From positions 1 to 9,011 of the forward strand of contig JAAVAY010000115.1 of the NCBI GenBank assembly GCA_014803815.1: a DNA stretch of 9,011 bases, given 5' to 3'. A program made the position numbers and the translations under genes. This DNA is from Allobaculum sp. (lineage in GTDB: Bacteria; Bacillota_I; Bacilli_A; Erysipelotrichales; Erysipelotrichaceae). The notes under the pieces were generated by a model. It made no database searches. It had not been told where the DNA came from and saw only the letters and a program-made list of their open reading frames with translations. Below, one piece after another: positions 1-7,589 of the stretch (position 1 is its first letter; every line of letters starts with the position of its first letter).

Positions 1-13
1 ACTTGAATTAGAT

Positions 14-20
14 GGGAGGG
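14..20 (+). promoter_or_regulatory. Shine-Dalgarno site of first amidase-like gene
   Basis: GGGAGGG lies 5 bases before the ATG at 26 and supports that start. A TGA at 23-25 directly abuts the ATG, so an upstream gene may end there, but too little sequence is visible to say. Confidence 0.6.
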
Positions 21-25
21 ATTGA

Positions 26-1069
26 ATGCCAGACACAGCCCCTAAGCGTCTTCGTTTATCGATACGATTCGCTTTATATGCCATTCTTTTAACTGGACTC
101 AGTTTAGGAATTTATCAGGGAATATTTACCCATTACATGAAAAATACCCAGTCAACTAAGGATACGTTGGCTTATGCGCTCAATGGGGAACCCCATTCCT
201 CTCTTCAACAAGAGGAATGGCCCTCTTTCTCTTTTTCCTTCTTAAAGCTGAGTTCAAATGATACTTCTAGTTCTAGTCAAGAGAGTCAAAATTCATCCTT
301 ATACCCGACACTTGAAAACTCTATCAATACCATTTCCAATGCGACAAGTGAGTCTTTAGAAACGGTGGAAAGTATGGAAAGCCATGCTTCGCTTTCAGAG
401 CCAGAAAAAATCGTATATACGAAAACCATTTTGCTCGATGCTGGTCATGGAGGCATCGACTTAGGCCAAACGGCTTTGGATGGAACCATGGAGAAAGACA
501 TCACTTTATCCCTAGCTCAAAAAATCAAGAAGAATTTAGAAGCTGCCAATCCCAATCTTCAAGTGCTGATGGTCCGAGAAAGTAATCAGCTCGACAACGA
601 GGATAACAAAATTGGCTGGGAAGACTTAGTTTGGCGCCGCCAGCAACAAGAAGCGGCAAACGCCGACTATTTTCTCTCGATTCATACCTGCGAATCCATA
701 CAAGATGAATCAGGCTATGCCTTTTATCTCAATCCCGATGATTCCATCAGTTCGATTTGGGTGAATGCCATGCAAGATAATCTGCAAGAAAATGGATGGG
801 GAAGTGCAAGAGCCATTGTAACGACTGACCAATATCCTTTACAATTGATTTCCATGGCTTCTAGTCATGCAGTCCAAATTGATTTGGGTTCAATGAGCGA
901 TGCCCAAGATTTAGCGCGGTTTCAAAGTGAAGAGTCCTTAGAAAAAGCCGCCTCGGCTATTGCTTCAGCCATTTCAACTACGATTCAAGAAAATCCTGAA
1001 GCGCCAGGATATGTGTCGCGTCAAGAAATCATTGAACAAAAGACCTTATCCCTAGCATCTCAAGATTGA
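26..1069 (+). CDS. Membrane-anchored Amidase_3-like protein with altered active site
   Basis: This 347-residue protein belongs to the N-acetylmuramoyl-L-alanine amidase family (Amidase_3), zinc enzymes that cut the bond between MurNAc and the stem peptide of peptidoglycan. A hydrophobic segment at residues 14-35, with basic residues before it and no obvious cleavage site, should anchor it with the rest outside. A Ser/Glu-rich spacer covers about 75-125. The catalytic domain starts near 133: LLDAGHGGID gives zinc ligand H141, E156 in GTMEKD is the second ligand, and H220 in SIHTCES the third. The usual catalytic Glu motif (E-x-G-x-x-[ST]-N) reads IDLGSMSD, so D286 replaces Glu. The usual H-x-N after the third ligand is HTC, and the usual TR-x-x-D reads VRESN. 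It may be weakly active, inactive or regulatory. The start has GGGAGGG 5 bases upstream. The next gene is a better conserved paralog. The fold is confident; the activity is not. Confidence 0.87.
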   Translation: MPDTAPKRLRLSIRFALYAILLTGLSLGIYQGIFTHYMKNTQSTKDTLAYALNGEPHSSLQQEEWPSFSFSFLKLSSNDTSSSSQESQNSSLYPTLENSINTISNATSESLETVESMESHASLSEPEKIVYTKTILLDAGHGGIDLGQTALDGTMEKDITLSLAQKIKKNLEAANPNLQVLMVRESNQLDNEDNKIGWEDLVWRRQQQEAANADYFLSIHTCESIQDESGYAFYLNPDDSISSIWVNAMQDNLQENGWGSARAIVTTDQYPLQLISMASSHAVQIDLGSMSDAQDLARFQSEESLEKAASAIASAISTTIQENPEAPGYVSRQEIIEQKTLSLASQD

Positions 1070-1144
1070 GTGCATTTGGATATTAAAAAATGATCACTTC
1101 TTATTAAAATTTTCAAGAATCTTTTGGACAAAAAGCCTAAAGAA

Positions 1145-1152
1145 GAGGGAGG
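1145..1152 (+). promoter_or_regulatory. Shine-Dalgarno site that fixes the GTG start of the second amidase
   Basis: GAGGGAGG, 7 bases before the GTG at 1160, is a near-ideal ribosome binding site. It argues against the upstream TTG at 1124 as the start. Confidence 0.8.
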
Positions 1153-1159
1153 AAATCAA

Positions 1160-2122
1160 GTGTCAAAAAAAGCGCAACAAAGAGCCATAGGATATAGCTT
1201 ATATTTTGGCTTTTTAGCCGCATTTTCGTTTTTAATTTATGGAACCCTTTTTATCAAAGCTTATTCCTCTTCCCCCCTCAATGGACCAAGCACCGTTGTA
1301 GACAGTTCGGGAAGTTCCAAAACTTCAAAGGACTCCCAAGCTTCTTCCATCCATCCAGCTGAATCCATTGTTTATACCACCTATCCCAAAGAAAATGAAA
1401 CGGTCGCTACCGTTCTTTTGGATGCAGGCCATGGGGGGATTGATGGAGGAAATGTGAATAATGGAGTGTTGGAAAAAGATATGACTTTGGACATCACTTT
1501 AAAGGTAGCCGAGTACTTGAATGAACTCAACCCTAACATCGATGTTCGTTTGACACGTGACAGCGATGAAACGCCTTGGTTTGTAGATGAGCTATCGGAT
1601 TTGAACTATCGTTTGGAGCAACAAACCATACAAAATGCTGATTATTTCTTTTCCTTTCATACCAATGCCTTTGATGATCCTTCAGTAGAAGGGGTTGTCT
1701 TCTTTGTGAATGAAACGGATATAGTTATGAATGAATTAGTCAACGATATGATTGCTAATATGAAAGCCATCGATTGGGCTCAAAATTATGGAGTCATTGA
1801 TACTACTCCTTTACAAGTTGTGACAATGTCTGATATTCATTCCACGCTCATCGAGCTTGGCTACATGACTAACCCAGCTAATGCGGCGCATTTAATGAAT
1901 GAAACGGAACTCAATTATCTAGCTAAGGCCATTGCGGCTACTATTTCAGATTACATCATGCAACATCCTGATGCTCCACAATATGAAAAACCGCAAGCAC
2001 AAAAAGATTTGGAAGCCTCGATGAGTGAGTCGAATGTGAGCGGTCAACAAAGCTCTGTAGATAATGCCGCGGCGAATGCTCAAGCACAAGAACAAGTCAG
2101 TCAAAGCAGTGTAAGCCAATAA
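1160..2122 (+). CDS. Membrane-anchored N-acetylmuramoyl-L-alanine amidase (Amidase_3)
   Basis: This is a probable peptidoglycan amidase of 320 residues, paralogous to the preceding gene. Counting from the GTG start, residues 10-35 form one hydrophobic anchor, a Ser/Thr-rich spacer spans about 36-75, and the Amidase_3 domain covers about 83-268. All expected residues are present: H91 in LLDAGHGGID, E105 in GVLEKD, H167 in SFHTNAF (with the H-x-N Asn), the LTRDSD motif at 131-136, and E232 in IELGYMTN, the catalytic Glu. The C-terminus from about 278 is a Gln/Ser/Ala-rich tail. The GTG at 1160 is preferred because GAGGGAGG sits 7 bases upstream. The frame stays open to a TTG at 1124, but that start has no ribosome site and would place the Shine-Dalgarno sequence inside the gene. 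It probably acts on the outer face of the membrane in cell-wall turnover or daughter-cell separation; that role is inferred from the family. Confidence 0.92.
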   Translation: MSKKAQQRAIGYSLYFGFLAAFSFLIYGTLFIKAYSSSPLNGPSTVVDSSGSSKTSKDSQASSIHPAESIVYTTYPKENETVATVLLDAGHGGIDGGNVNNGVLEKDMTLDITLKVAEYLNELNPNIDVRLTRDSDETPWFVDELSDLNYRLEQQTIQNADYFFSFHTNAFDDPSVEGVVFFVNETDIVMNELVNDMIANMKAIDWAQNYGVIDTTPLQVVTMSDIHSTLIELGYMTNPANAAHLMNETELNYLAKAIAATISDYIMQHPDAPQYEKPQAQKDLEASMSESNVSGQQSSVDNAAANAQAQEQVSQSSVSQ

Positions 2123-2123
2123 A

Positions 2124-2146
2124 AAAGGGGGCAACCCCTTTATTTC
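2124..2146 (+). terminator. Intrinsic terminator with GCAA tetraloop
   Basis: AAAGGGG (2124-2130) and CCCCTTT (2135-2141) form a 7-bp stem closed by the GNRA-type loop GCAA, followed by ATTTC. It begins just after the stop of the second amidase. On the minus strand the same stem is followed by TTTATT, so it could work in both directions. Confidence 0.7.
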
Positions 2147-2183
2147 ATGGCCGTAACAATTTTAAGATCTCTTTAAAATTTCG

Positions 2184-2230
2184 CCCAAGATCATCCACTT
2201 TTTAGAGGATAATCTTGGGTTTCTTGTTTT
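2184..2230 (+). terminator. Second terminator of the plus-strand block (hairpin A)
   Basis: CCCAAGATCATCC (2184-2196) pairs with GGATAATCTTGGG (2207-2219): 13 positions with a single C-A mismatch and a 10-base loop, ACTTTTTAGA. The tail TTTCTTGTTTT follows immediately. This is the form of a strong intrinsic terminator for plus-strand transcripts, a backup to the one at 2124. It resembles the reverse complement of the hairpin at 2308-2344. Confidence 0.75.
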
Positions 2231-2291
2231 AGTCCTGAAATAGAGTAAAGGGAAGAATTTAAGATTTGAAAAATACCATTTATCCCAAAAT

Positions 2292-2344
2292 GGAAGGAAA
2301 AAGAAAGCCCAGAATCTAACCACTAAAAAGCGGATGATTCTGGG
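2292..2344 (-). terminator. Terminator of the mutS-to-CNNM operon (hairpin B)
   Basis: Read on the minus strand, CCCAGAATCATCC (2344-2332) pairs with GGTTAGATTCTGGG (2321-2308). The nine outer pairs are perfect and one inner base is bulged. The loop is GCTTTTTAGT and the tail is CTTTCTTTTTCC. It lies about 65 bases beyond the stop of the CNNM gene and fits the end of the five-gene operon. Confidence 0.7.
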
Positions 2345-2408
2345 TGAAATCTAAAGAAGACTTTGATTTTTTATATTCACTACAAAAATTGAGTTTTCTA
2401 AAAGAAGA

Positions 2409-3761
2409 TTAATGGATTTCGGATTCTGTGGCTGGATTTTTTTCTTCGCTTTCCGAGGAACTTTCTTGTTCCTCGCCCTTTTGACTTATAGACTCTTCAT
2501 TTTCCACAGGTTCCGATAAAGTCAAGAGAATTTCTTCAATACGATTTTTTTGTAAAGCGACCACAGTAGCTTGAATGGTACCATTTTCGAGTTCAACCGA
2601 TTCGCCAAGAGTAGGAAAGCGTCCGAGAGTTTCGATGATCAAGCCACCAATAGAATCAAAGTCTTCACTCATTAAGTTGAGATTTAACTCATCGTTTAAA
2701 TCGTGAAGTGACAAATATCCTTTGACTTTAAATTGATAAGGAGCCACTTGTTGAACATTTTCGTTTTCCTCCTCATCGAATTCATCTTGCACTTCTCCGA
2801 CAATTTCCTCAATGATATCCTCAATCGTTAAAATCCCAGCGACTTCTCCATACTCATCTAAGACAATCGTCATATTGTATTGATCTTTTTGCATTTCACG
2901 TAAGATCTCATGAATTTCCTTGTTTTCAATCGTGAAATAGGGCTTGCGCAACAATTGACGTAAATCAAAGGGACCATTTGGATCTTGAAGAATCAAATCC
3001 TTCATGTTGATGATTCCAATAATGTTATCAGGGCTGTCTTCATATACAGGTAAACGGGTATAGTGATCACGTCGATAGAGCTCCTGAAGTTCTTCTAGCG
3101 TAGTGTTAACATCGATCATAGTAGCATGAACACGGGGCACCATGATTTGACTCGCTTTTGCCTCTTTAAAGTCAAACACATTTCGAATCATGTTGTGCTC
3201 TTCGGTTTCAATGACTCCTTGTTCATGGGAGACATCTAAAATGGTGTGTAACTCACTTTCCGTGATGGAAAATCCTTCTCTCTGGGTATGGACCCCAAAC
3301 AGGCGCAAAATCATAGAAGAAAACAAGTTAATAAACCAAATAATAGGGGTCAAAATCTTCATCAGGAACGAGATAATCGGTGCATACCATAAAGCCAGCC
3401 GTTCGGGATCGGCAGTAGCAAGCGTTTTTGGTGTAATCTCTCCAAAGACCAAAATCAAAAAGGTGATGAGAAAAGTCACTAAAGAGACGGCATATCCCCC
3501 AAATCGGTAAGCGACCATACTCGCAAGGGAAGCCAAATAAGTGTTGACTAAGTTATTTCCAATTAGGATGGCAGAGAGCATCTTTGGTTGGTCATTGATG
3601 ACATTTAAAGCGATTTTGGCTCGTTTATTCCCTTCTTCTACTAAGGCGCGGAGCCGAAATTTTTTTACTGCGACTAAAGCCGTTTCCGCAGAAGAGAAAA
3701 ATCCAGACAGGGCTAACAAAATAATGATTAAAACAAGCTCTCGAACCAGTTGACTATCCAT
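2409..3761 (-). CDS. CNNM/CorC-family membrane protein (DUF21, CBS pair, CorC_HlyC domain)
   Basis: This is a hemolysin-C/CorC-like membrane protein. Relatives are linked to magnesium or cobalt transport and resistance; the ion here is unknown. Counting from the longer ATG at 3770 (453 residues), the CNNM/DUF21 membrane domain spans about 8-165 with the family motifs SGFFSSAETA (22-31), GNNLVN (71-76) and FGEITPK (109-115). A CBS pair follows at about 205-325, starting at MVPR and ending near IEDIIEEIVGE. The CorC_HlyC transporter-associated domain is at about 343-418, and the last 35 residues are a Glu/Ser-rich tail. I prefer the start at codon 4 (ATG at 3761). GAGAGG lies 9 bases upstream, it overlaps the tcdA stop by 8 bases just as miaA overlaps mutL, and relatives often begin close to the first helix. 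The ATG at 3770 has only 3 bases after its GGAG. This is the last gene of the operon. Confidence 0.93.
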   Translation of the reverse strand: MDSQLVRELVLIIILLALSGFFSSAETALVAVKKFRLRALVEEGNKRAKIALNVINDQPKMLSAILIGNNLVNTYLASLASMVAYRFGGYAVSLVTFLITFLILVFGEITPKTLATADPERLALWYAPIISFLMKILTPIIWFINLFSSMILRLFGVHTQREGFSITESELHTILDVSHEQGVIETEEHNMIRNVFDFKEAKASQIMVPRVHATMIDVNTTLEELQELYRRDHYTRLPVYEDSPDNIIGIINMKDLILQDPNGPFDLRQLLRKPYFTIENKEIHEILREMQKDQYNMTIVLDEYGEVAGILTIEDIIEEIVGEVQDEFDEEENENVQQVAPYQFKVKGYLSLHDLNDELNLNLMSEDFDSIGGLIIETLGRFPTLGESVELENGTIQATVVALQKNRIEEILLTLSEPVENEESISQKGEEQESSSESEEKNPATESEIH

Positions 3762-4611
3762 CTTTTTCATCCTCTCCTTTTGGCTTTATTGACGAGTATA
3801 GCGTTGTTTCTGTATGAGAAGGAGTGGATTCTAATTCCAGAGAATCCGCCTCCTCTATAGATATCGTGGTATTATCTATTTTTTTAGGCATAGCTTCCCT
3901 AGTATGAAGGGTAAGGGCTTGTTTGGCAAGATCTCCGACACAACGACTGGCCATGATCAATCCTGCACTAGCGGGAACAAAGATCGCCGAAGGCAAAGGA
4001 CCACCTGTTTGTACGGGGCCTGGTACTTCATTGGAGCATACCGTCCAAATCTTCTGGCGAATTTTGTTTTTCCGTTTCCACAAGCGCAAAATTTTGGCCA
4101 TCGGATCGTTGGCCGTTTTTTCGAGTTCCTTAATTTCAATCTGGGTGGGATCCTTACGTCTAGCCATGCCCATACTCGAGATAATGGGAATTTTATGGTG
4201 TAAGGCAAAGGAAATAAGATCCTTTTTCGAACCGATCGAATCGATGCAATCCAAAATGTAATCTGGTTTTTGACTTTTGAGCCAATCATTCAAACTTGCA
4301 TCATAAAATCCTTCGTATGTTACTACTTCAGCCTCTGGATTGATATCAGCAATTCTTGCTTTGAGAATCTCGGTTTTGGCTTGACCCACAGTTGAGTTCA
4401 ACGCACAAAGTTGGCGATTGCAATTAGAGGCTTCTACTGTATCCTTATCGATTAAAACAAGTTTTCCCACACCACTGCGAGTCAACGCTTCGATGGCAAA
4501 GGACCCTACTCCTCCACATCCCACTACTAAAACACACGAATCGTTTAAAGCATTCAGCGCTTCTTGTCCATATAACAAAGCGGAGCGTTCAAGATGATTA
4601 TCGTCTTCCAT
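3754..4611 (-). CDS. tcdA: tRNA threonylcarbamoyladenosine dehydratase (TcdA/CsdL, ThiF/E1-like)
   Basis: TcdA uses ATP to dehydrate t6A at position 37 of tRNAs reading A-starting codons, giving cyclic t6A. The 285-residue product has the E1/ThiF Rossmann layout: LYGQEALNAL near 13, nucleotide loop GCGGVGS at 31-37, the acidic end of the next strand at LIDKDTVE (53-60), and the ATP-contact motif SNCNRQ at 62-67. DCIDSIGSKK (121-130), VCSNE (191-195) and the GGPLPSAIFVPASAG segment (203-217) match the TcdA branch rather than ThiF or MoeB, and there is no ubiquitin-like partner gene nearby. Residues from about 240 on are a polar, low-complexity tail whose function I cannot assign. The ATG overlaps the end of miaA by 14 bases, with AGGA almost directly upstream, so translation probably depends on coupling. 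Confidence 0.92.
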   Translation of the reverse strand: MEDDNHLERSALLYGQEALNALNDSCVLVVGCGGVGSFAIEALTRSGVGKLVLIDKDTVEASNCNRQLCALNSTVGQAKTEILKARIADINPEAEVVTYEGFYDASLNDWLKSQKPDYILDCIDSIGSKKDLISFALHHKIPIISSMGMARRKDPTQIEIKELEKTANDPMAKILRLWKRKNKIRQKIWTVCSNEVPGPVQTGGPLPSAIFVPASAGLIMASRCVGDLAKQALTLHTREAMPKKIDNTTISIEEADSLELESTPSHTETTLYSSIKPKGEDEKDG

Positions 4612-5512
4612 TTCCTGTATACCATTTTTCTAATTCACTTATGATTTTTTGCCGATCTTGAGGATGGTACCAATGCACTGCCATTTGACGGCGAAACCAT
4701 GTCATTTGACGACGAGCATATTGACGGGTGTGAATTTTGATCTGTTCTTTTACACTTTCTAAATCGTCTCGTCCATCTAACCATCCATTAAATTCTTTAT
4801 AGCCGATTCCTTGAAAACTGTTCCCTTTTCTGCTTGATGGATTTGAAAACAGTGTGCGCACTTCTTGAGGAAGGCCTTGTTCAAACATTTGATCCACACG
4901 TTGATTGATTTTTTCAATTTCCTTCTGGCGATCATCTTTTAATCCGACAAGGTAAAAATCATAGAGTGGTTCATGGTTTTGCTTTTCCTCACGTGTAGTT
5001 TTAGAAACCCCAAAACAAGCCATGGTGGCAGCCCGCAACAAGCGTTTGCGGTTATTAGGATGAATCTTTTCAAGAGATTTTGGATCTTTTTCTTGTAAAA
5101 GGACCACGAGTTCCTCGTTGCTTTTGGAATCAAGCTGTTTGGCTTGATCTTGGCTTTCTTGGTCTTCCTCATCAAAAGTGTAATCGTATAGGGCCGCTTT
5201 GATATAAAGACCCGTTCCGCCACACAAAATGGGAACTTTTCCTCGACTGGTAATATCGGCAATTGCTTGCCGACAATACATTTGAAAGGCTTTGACGTTC
5301 CAATCTTGACTTGGCTCATACACATCCAATAAATAATGGGGAATTCCCTGCATTTCTTCAGGGCGAATTTTAGCCGTTCCAATATCCATACCTTTATAAA
5401 CTTGCATCGAATCAGCGGAGATCACTTCACCATCAAGCACTTTAGCTAAAGTGATGGCCAAATCACTCTTCCCCGTTCCTGTAGGGCCGACAATTGCAAT
5501 GACTTTATCCAC
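4598..5512 (-). CDS. miaA: tRNA dimethylallyltransferase MiaA
   Basis: MiaA transfers a dimethylallyl group from DMAPP to N6 of A37 in tRNAs reading U-starting codons. The 304-residue product shows the P-loop GPTGTGKS (9-16), SADSMQVYKGMDIGTAK (33-48) with the conserved Asp34, HYLLDV (59-64), GGTGLY (98-103), RKRLLRA (155-161), QGIGYKE (234-240), and the tRNA-binding HTRQYARRQMTWFR near 261-274. The length is typical of the family. I choose GTG at 5512 as the start: AAAAGGAG at 5520-5527 lies 7 bases upstream, whereas a TTG at 5518, two codons earlier, leaves only 1 base. The start overlaps the mutL stop by 8 bases (GTGGATAA). The mutL-miaA pairing is also found in many other bacteria. Confidence 0.96.
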   Translation of the reverse strand: MDKVIAIVGPTGTGKSDLAITLAKVLDGEVISADSMQVYKGMDIGTAKIRPEEMQGIPHYLLDVYEPSQDWNVKAFQMYCRQAIADITSRGKVPILCGGTGLYIKAALYDYTFDEEDQESQDQAKQLDSKSNEELVVLLQEKDPKSLEKIHPNNRKRLLRAATMACFGVSKTTREEKQNHEPLYDFYLVGLKDDRQKEIEKINQRVDQMFEQGLPQEVRTLFSNPSSRKGNSFQGIGYKEFNGWLDGRDDLESVKEQIKIHTRQYARRQMTWFRRQMAVHWYHPQDRQKIISELEKWYTGNGRR

Positions 5513-7589
5513 GTTCAAACTCCTTTTCTAAAGCTTTGGTTGACATTGAAATTAAAGTAGGCCGACCGTGAGGACAATGATAAGGCTGATCACAATGCGC
5601 TAAATCCTTCAAAATTTGTTGCATCTCTTCTTGACATAAGTGGTGATGAAAGCGCACAGAATTGTGACAGGCACAAGTCGCGATCAAATGCCGACGCAAT
5701 TCCTTCATATTGATCTCCTCGCGACTTTCATACCAGGCAAATAAATCGTTCAAAAAACCATCGCGTTCCACTAAGCTCATCCAAGAGGGAATTTCATGGA
5801 GTAAAGCGCCTCCGTCCTCACTTGGTTTGAAGACGAGACCATACGTTTTAGTTTGTTCATTGATGTGATCCAAAGAAGCTAAGAGTTTAGGAGAAAGCGA
5901 AATTCGCAACGGAATCATCAAGGGCTGTAGGATTGGGACTGGCTTTTCAAATTCGCGTTGTATTTTTTCAAAGTTAGCTCGTTCGGCTGCGGCATGTTGG
6001 TCGATAATGACCAAGCCTTCAGCGCTTTCACAAAGGATATAGGATTCTTTAAGCTGGCCGATGATCCGTAAGGTTAAGAAAAATTGACTAGCTTTTTTAG
6101 GCGTCGTCTTTTGTTTTGGAGTTTGCCCAGCTGGATACGAAGGAGTGGGACTCTCTTTAGCATTGGCCCAAGATGCATTGTCCTTTTTTTCGTCATCCAA
6201 AGAAGAAGCCATTGTCTTTTTGGATTCAAGGCTATTTTTGATTTCTTCCTGGACTCCTTCTTTATAAGAAGCACCCACTTCTTGAATGTGACTGGGATGC
6301 GTTTTCGCTTTCGATTTTCCCTCTAACCCTTGCAAATTGGGGTAGAGTGGAGCTTCTTTTGGTTGAAAAGAGGAAGATTCAAAATCCGCTAGACTTTCTT
6401 GGGCTTTGACTAAAACTTCTTCTTGTAAAAAAAGTGGTTCTTTTTGAGAAGAAGCCCAAGAAGATTTCTGGATTGATTTTTGAAGCTGATTTTGAAAGGC
6501 TGAAAAATCGGAAGCCGTTTCTTCTTTTTCAAAAGGATAGGATAAATCGGCTTGTAATTGGGTTGGACTTGAAATCTTTTCCTTGCCTCCAATTTCGGGA
6601 ATCTTCATCTCGCTCACAAATAAACTGCGTAATGTATCAATGATCAATTGACTCAACGCCTCCTCTTTGGAAATACGAACTTCGTATTTATTGGGATGGA
6701 CATTTACATCGATGAGTTGGTAATCTGCTTCAATATTTAAATAACAAATAGGATATCGATCTTTGGGCATAAATTCGCGATATCCTTCACAAATGGCTTT
6801 TAAAATCGGATACGAGCGGATCGTACGCCCATTTAAAGAGATATAAATATAGGATTTGGAAGCACGAGTGATGTTTGGTTGCATCGCATATCCACTGATC
6901 ACAAAATCTGGAGTCTGGTTGTTAAATTCCACTGCCTCTGTAGCGGGTTTGGTTCCAAACATCTGATACAAAATCTCGCGCCGATCATTTTTTCCACTGG
7001 TTTGAAAGGTTAAACGGCCATTGTGTTTTAATGAAAAGCGCACTTCAGGATGAGCTAAAGCAATTTTATTGACCGCGTCTGCAATGATGGAAAATTCATA
7101 GGCGGGCTTTTTTAAATATTTAAAACGCGCTGGAGTCCGTTGAAAAAGTCCACGCACTTCAATGCGACATCCCCGCGGGCCGGAAGCTTTTTCATACGTT
7201 TTCAACTCTCCATATTCATAACTAATGCGGCATCCATCGTCCCCCGTGCTTGTCTTGACATTGACTTTGGCCACCGAAGCAATAGAAGGCAACGCTTCCC
7301 CACGAAAGCCCATTGTAGAAATAGCAAAGAGTTCTTCTTCGCTATGAATTTTGGATGTTGCATGGCGCTTGAAGGCCATACGAGCATCTTCATAACCCAT
7401 TCCGCATCCATCATCTGTAATAATGATGCCATCAATTCCACCTTCAAACGCTTCAATGGAAATGGTGGTGGCCCCTGCATCCAGGGAATTTTCTACACAT
7501 TCTTTGACTACATTAGCAGGACGATCCACAACTTCTCCTGCTGCAATCATATTGGTTAAATGTGGATCTAAAACTTGAATGATTCCCAT
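5505..7589 (-). CDS. mutL: DNA mismatch repair protein MutL with endonuclease motifs
   Basis: MutL links mismatch recognition by MutS to strand incision. The 694-residue protein has an N-terminal GHKL ATPase (about 1-330): E33 in ENSLDAGA is the expected ATP-hydrolysis Glu, with DDGCGM (59-64), GFRGEAL (94-100) and DVNVHPNKYEVR (294-305). A long polar linker of about 335-500 is low in complexity. The C-terminal dimerisation domain carries DQHAAAE with E541 (530-541), fitting DQHA-x2-E-x4-E, and CPHGRP (672-677). These mark the nicking type of MutL found in bacteria without MutH. QPLMIP at 555-560 resembles the beta-clamp-binding motif described in Bacillus subtilis MutL. The ATG has AAAGGAGG 4 bases upstream. 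It follows mutS by 41 bases and overlaps miaA. Confidence 0.97.
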   Translation of the reverse strand: MGIIQVLDPHLTNMIAAGEVVDRPANVVKECVENSLDAGATTISIEAFEGGIDGIIITDDGCGMGYEDARMAFKRHATSKIHSEEELFAISTMGFRGEALPSIASVAKVNVKTSTGDDGCRISYEYGELKTYEKASGPRGCRIEVRGLFQRTPARFKYLKKPAYEFSIIADAVNKIALAHPEVRFSLKHNGRLTFQTSGKNDRREILYQMFGTKPATEAVEFNNQTPDFVISGYAMQPNITRASKSYIYISLNGRTIRSYPILKAICEGYREFMPKDRYPICYLNIEADYQLIDVNVHPNKYEVRISKEEALSQLIIDTLRSLFVSEMKIPEIGGKEKISSPTQLQADLSYPFEKEETASDFSAFQNQLQKSIQKSSWASSQKEPLFLQEEVLVKAQESLADFESSSFQPKEAPLYPNLQGLEGKSKAKTHPSHIQEVGASYKEGVQEEIKNSLESKKTMASSLDDEKKDNASWANAKESPTPSYPAGQTPKQKTTPKKASQFFLTLRIIGQLKESYILCESAEGLVIIDQHAAAERANFEKIQREFEKPVPILQPLMIPLRISLSPKLLASLDHINEQTKTYGLVFKPSEDGGALLHEIPSWMSLVERDGFLNDLFAWYESREEINMKELRRHLIATCACHNSVRFHHHLCQEEMQQILKDLAHCDQPYHCPHGRPTLISMSTKALEKEFERG
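5520..5527 (-). promoter_or_regulatory. Shine-Dalgarno site that fixes the GTG start of miaA
   Basis: Read on the minus strand, AAAAGGAG ends 7 bases before GTG at 5512. It lies inside the last codons of mutL, so ribosomes finishing mutL arrive at the miaA start. Confidence 0.7.

Larger units (their letters stand above)
2123..2408. other. Convergent intergenic region, no gene
   Basis: This gap separates the two convergent blocks. It holds the three hairpins listed separately and a weak AT-only inverted repeat, AATTTTAA (2158-2165) with TTAAAATT (2173-2180). The stretches 2231-2291 and 2345-2408 are AT-rich. I see no ribosome site with a plausible reading frame, no convincing promoter and no tRNA-like fold in them. 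Confidence 0.6.

Noticed and set aside
1..25. End of an upstream plus-strand gene stopping at TGA 23-25, directly before the first amidase ATG
   Set aside because: All three frames have a stop within the first 25 bases (4-6, 9-11, 23-25) and too few codons are visible to choose one or identify a product.
26..1069. First amidase as a pseudogene
   Set aside because: The frame is intact, with a good ribosome site, anchor and three zinc ligands. Substitution at the active site alone does not show loss of function.
1076..1104. Promoter between the two amidases (TTGGAT, 17-base spacer, TCTTAT)
   Set aside because: The -10 matches consensus at only 4 of 6 positions, and such matches are common in AT-rich spacers. 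Cotranscription is just as likely.
1124..1159. Twelve-residue N-terminal extension of the second amidase from a TTG
   Set aside because: It has no ribosome site, and the strong GAGGGAGG lies inside it, correctly spaced for the GTG at 1160.
3190..4261. Several plus-strand reading frames opposite the CNNM and tcdA genes
   Set aside because: They are shadows of conserved minus-strand genes, overlap each other, and show no motifs.
7140..7559. 139-codon plus-strand reading frame opposite mutL
   Set aside because: It lies antisense to the well-conserved MutL ATPase domain, has no Shine-Dalgarno site I can see, and its product is Cys/His/Phe-rich without family resemblance.
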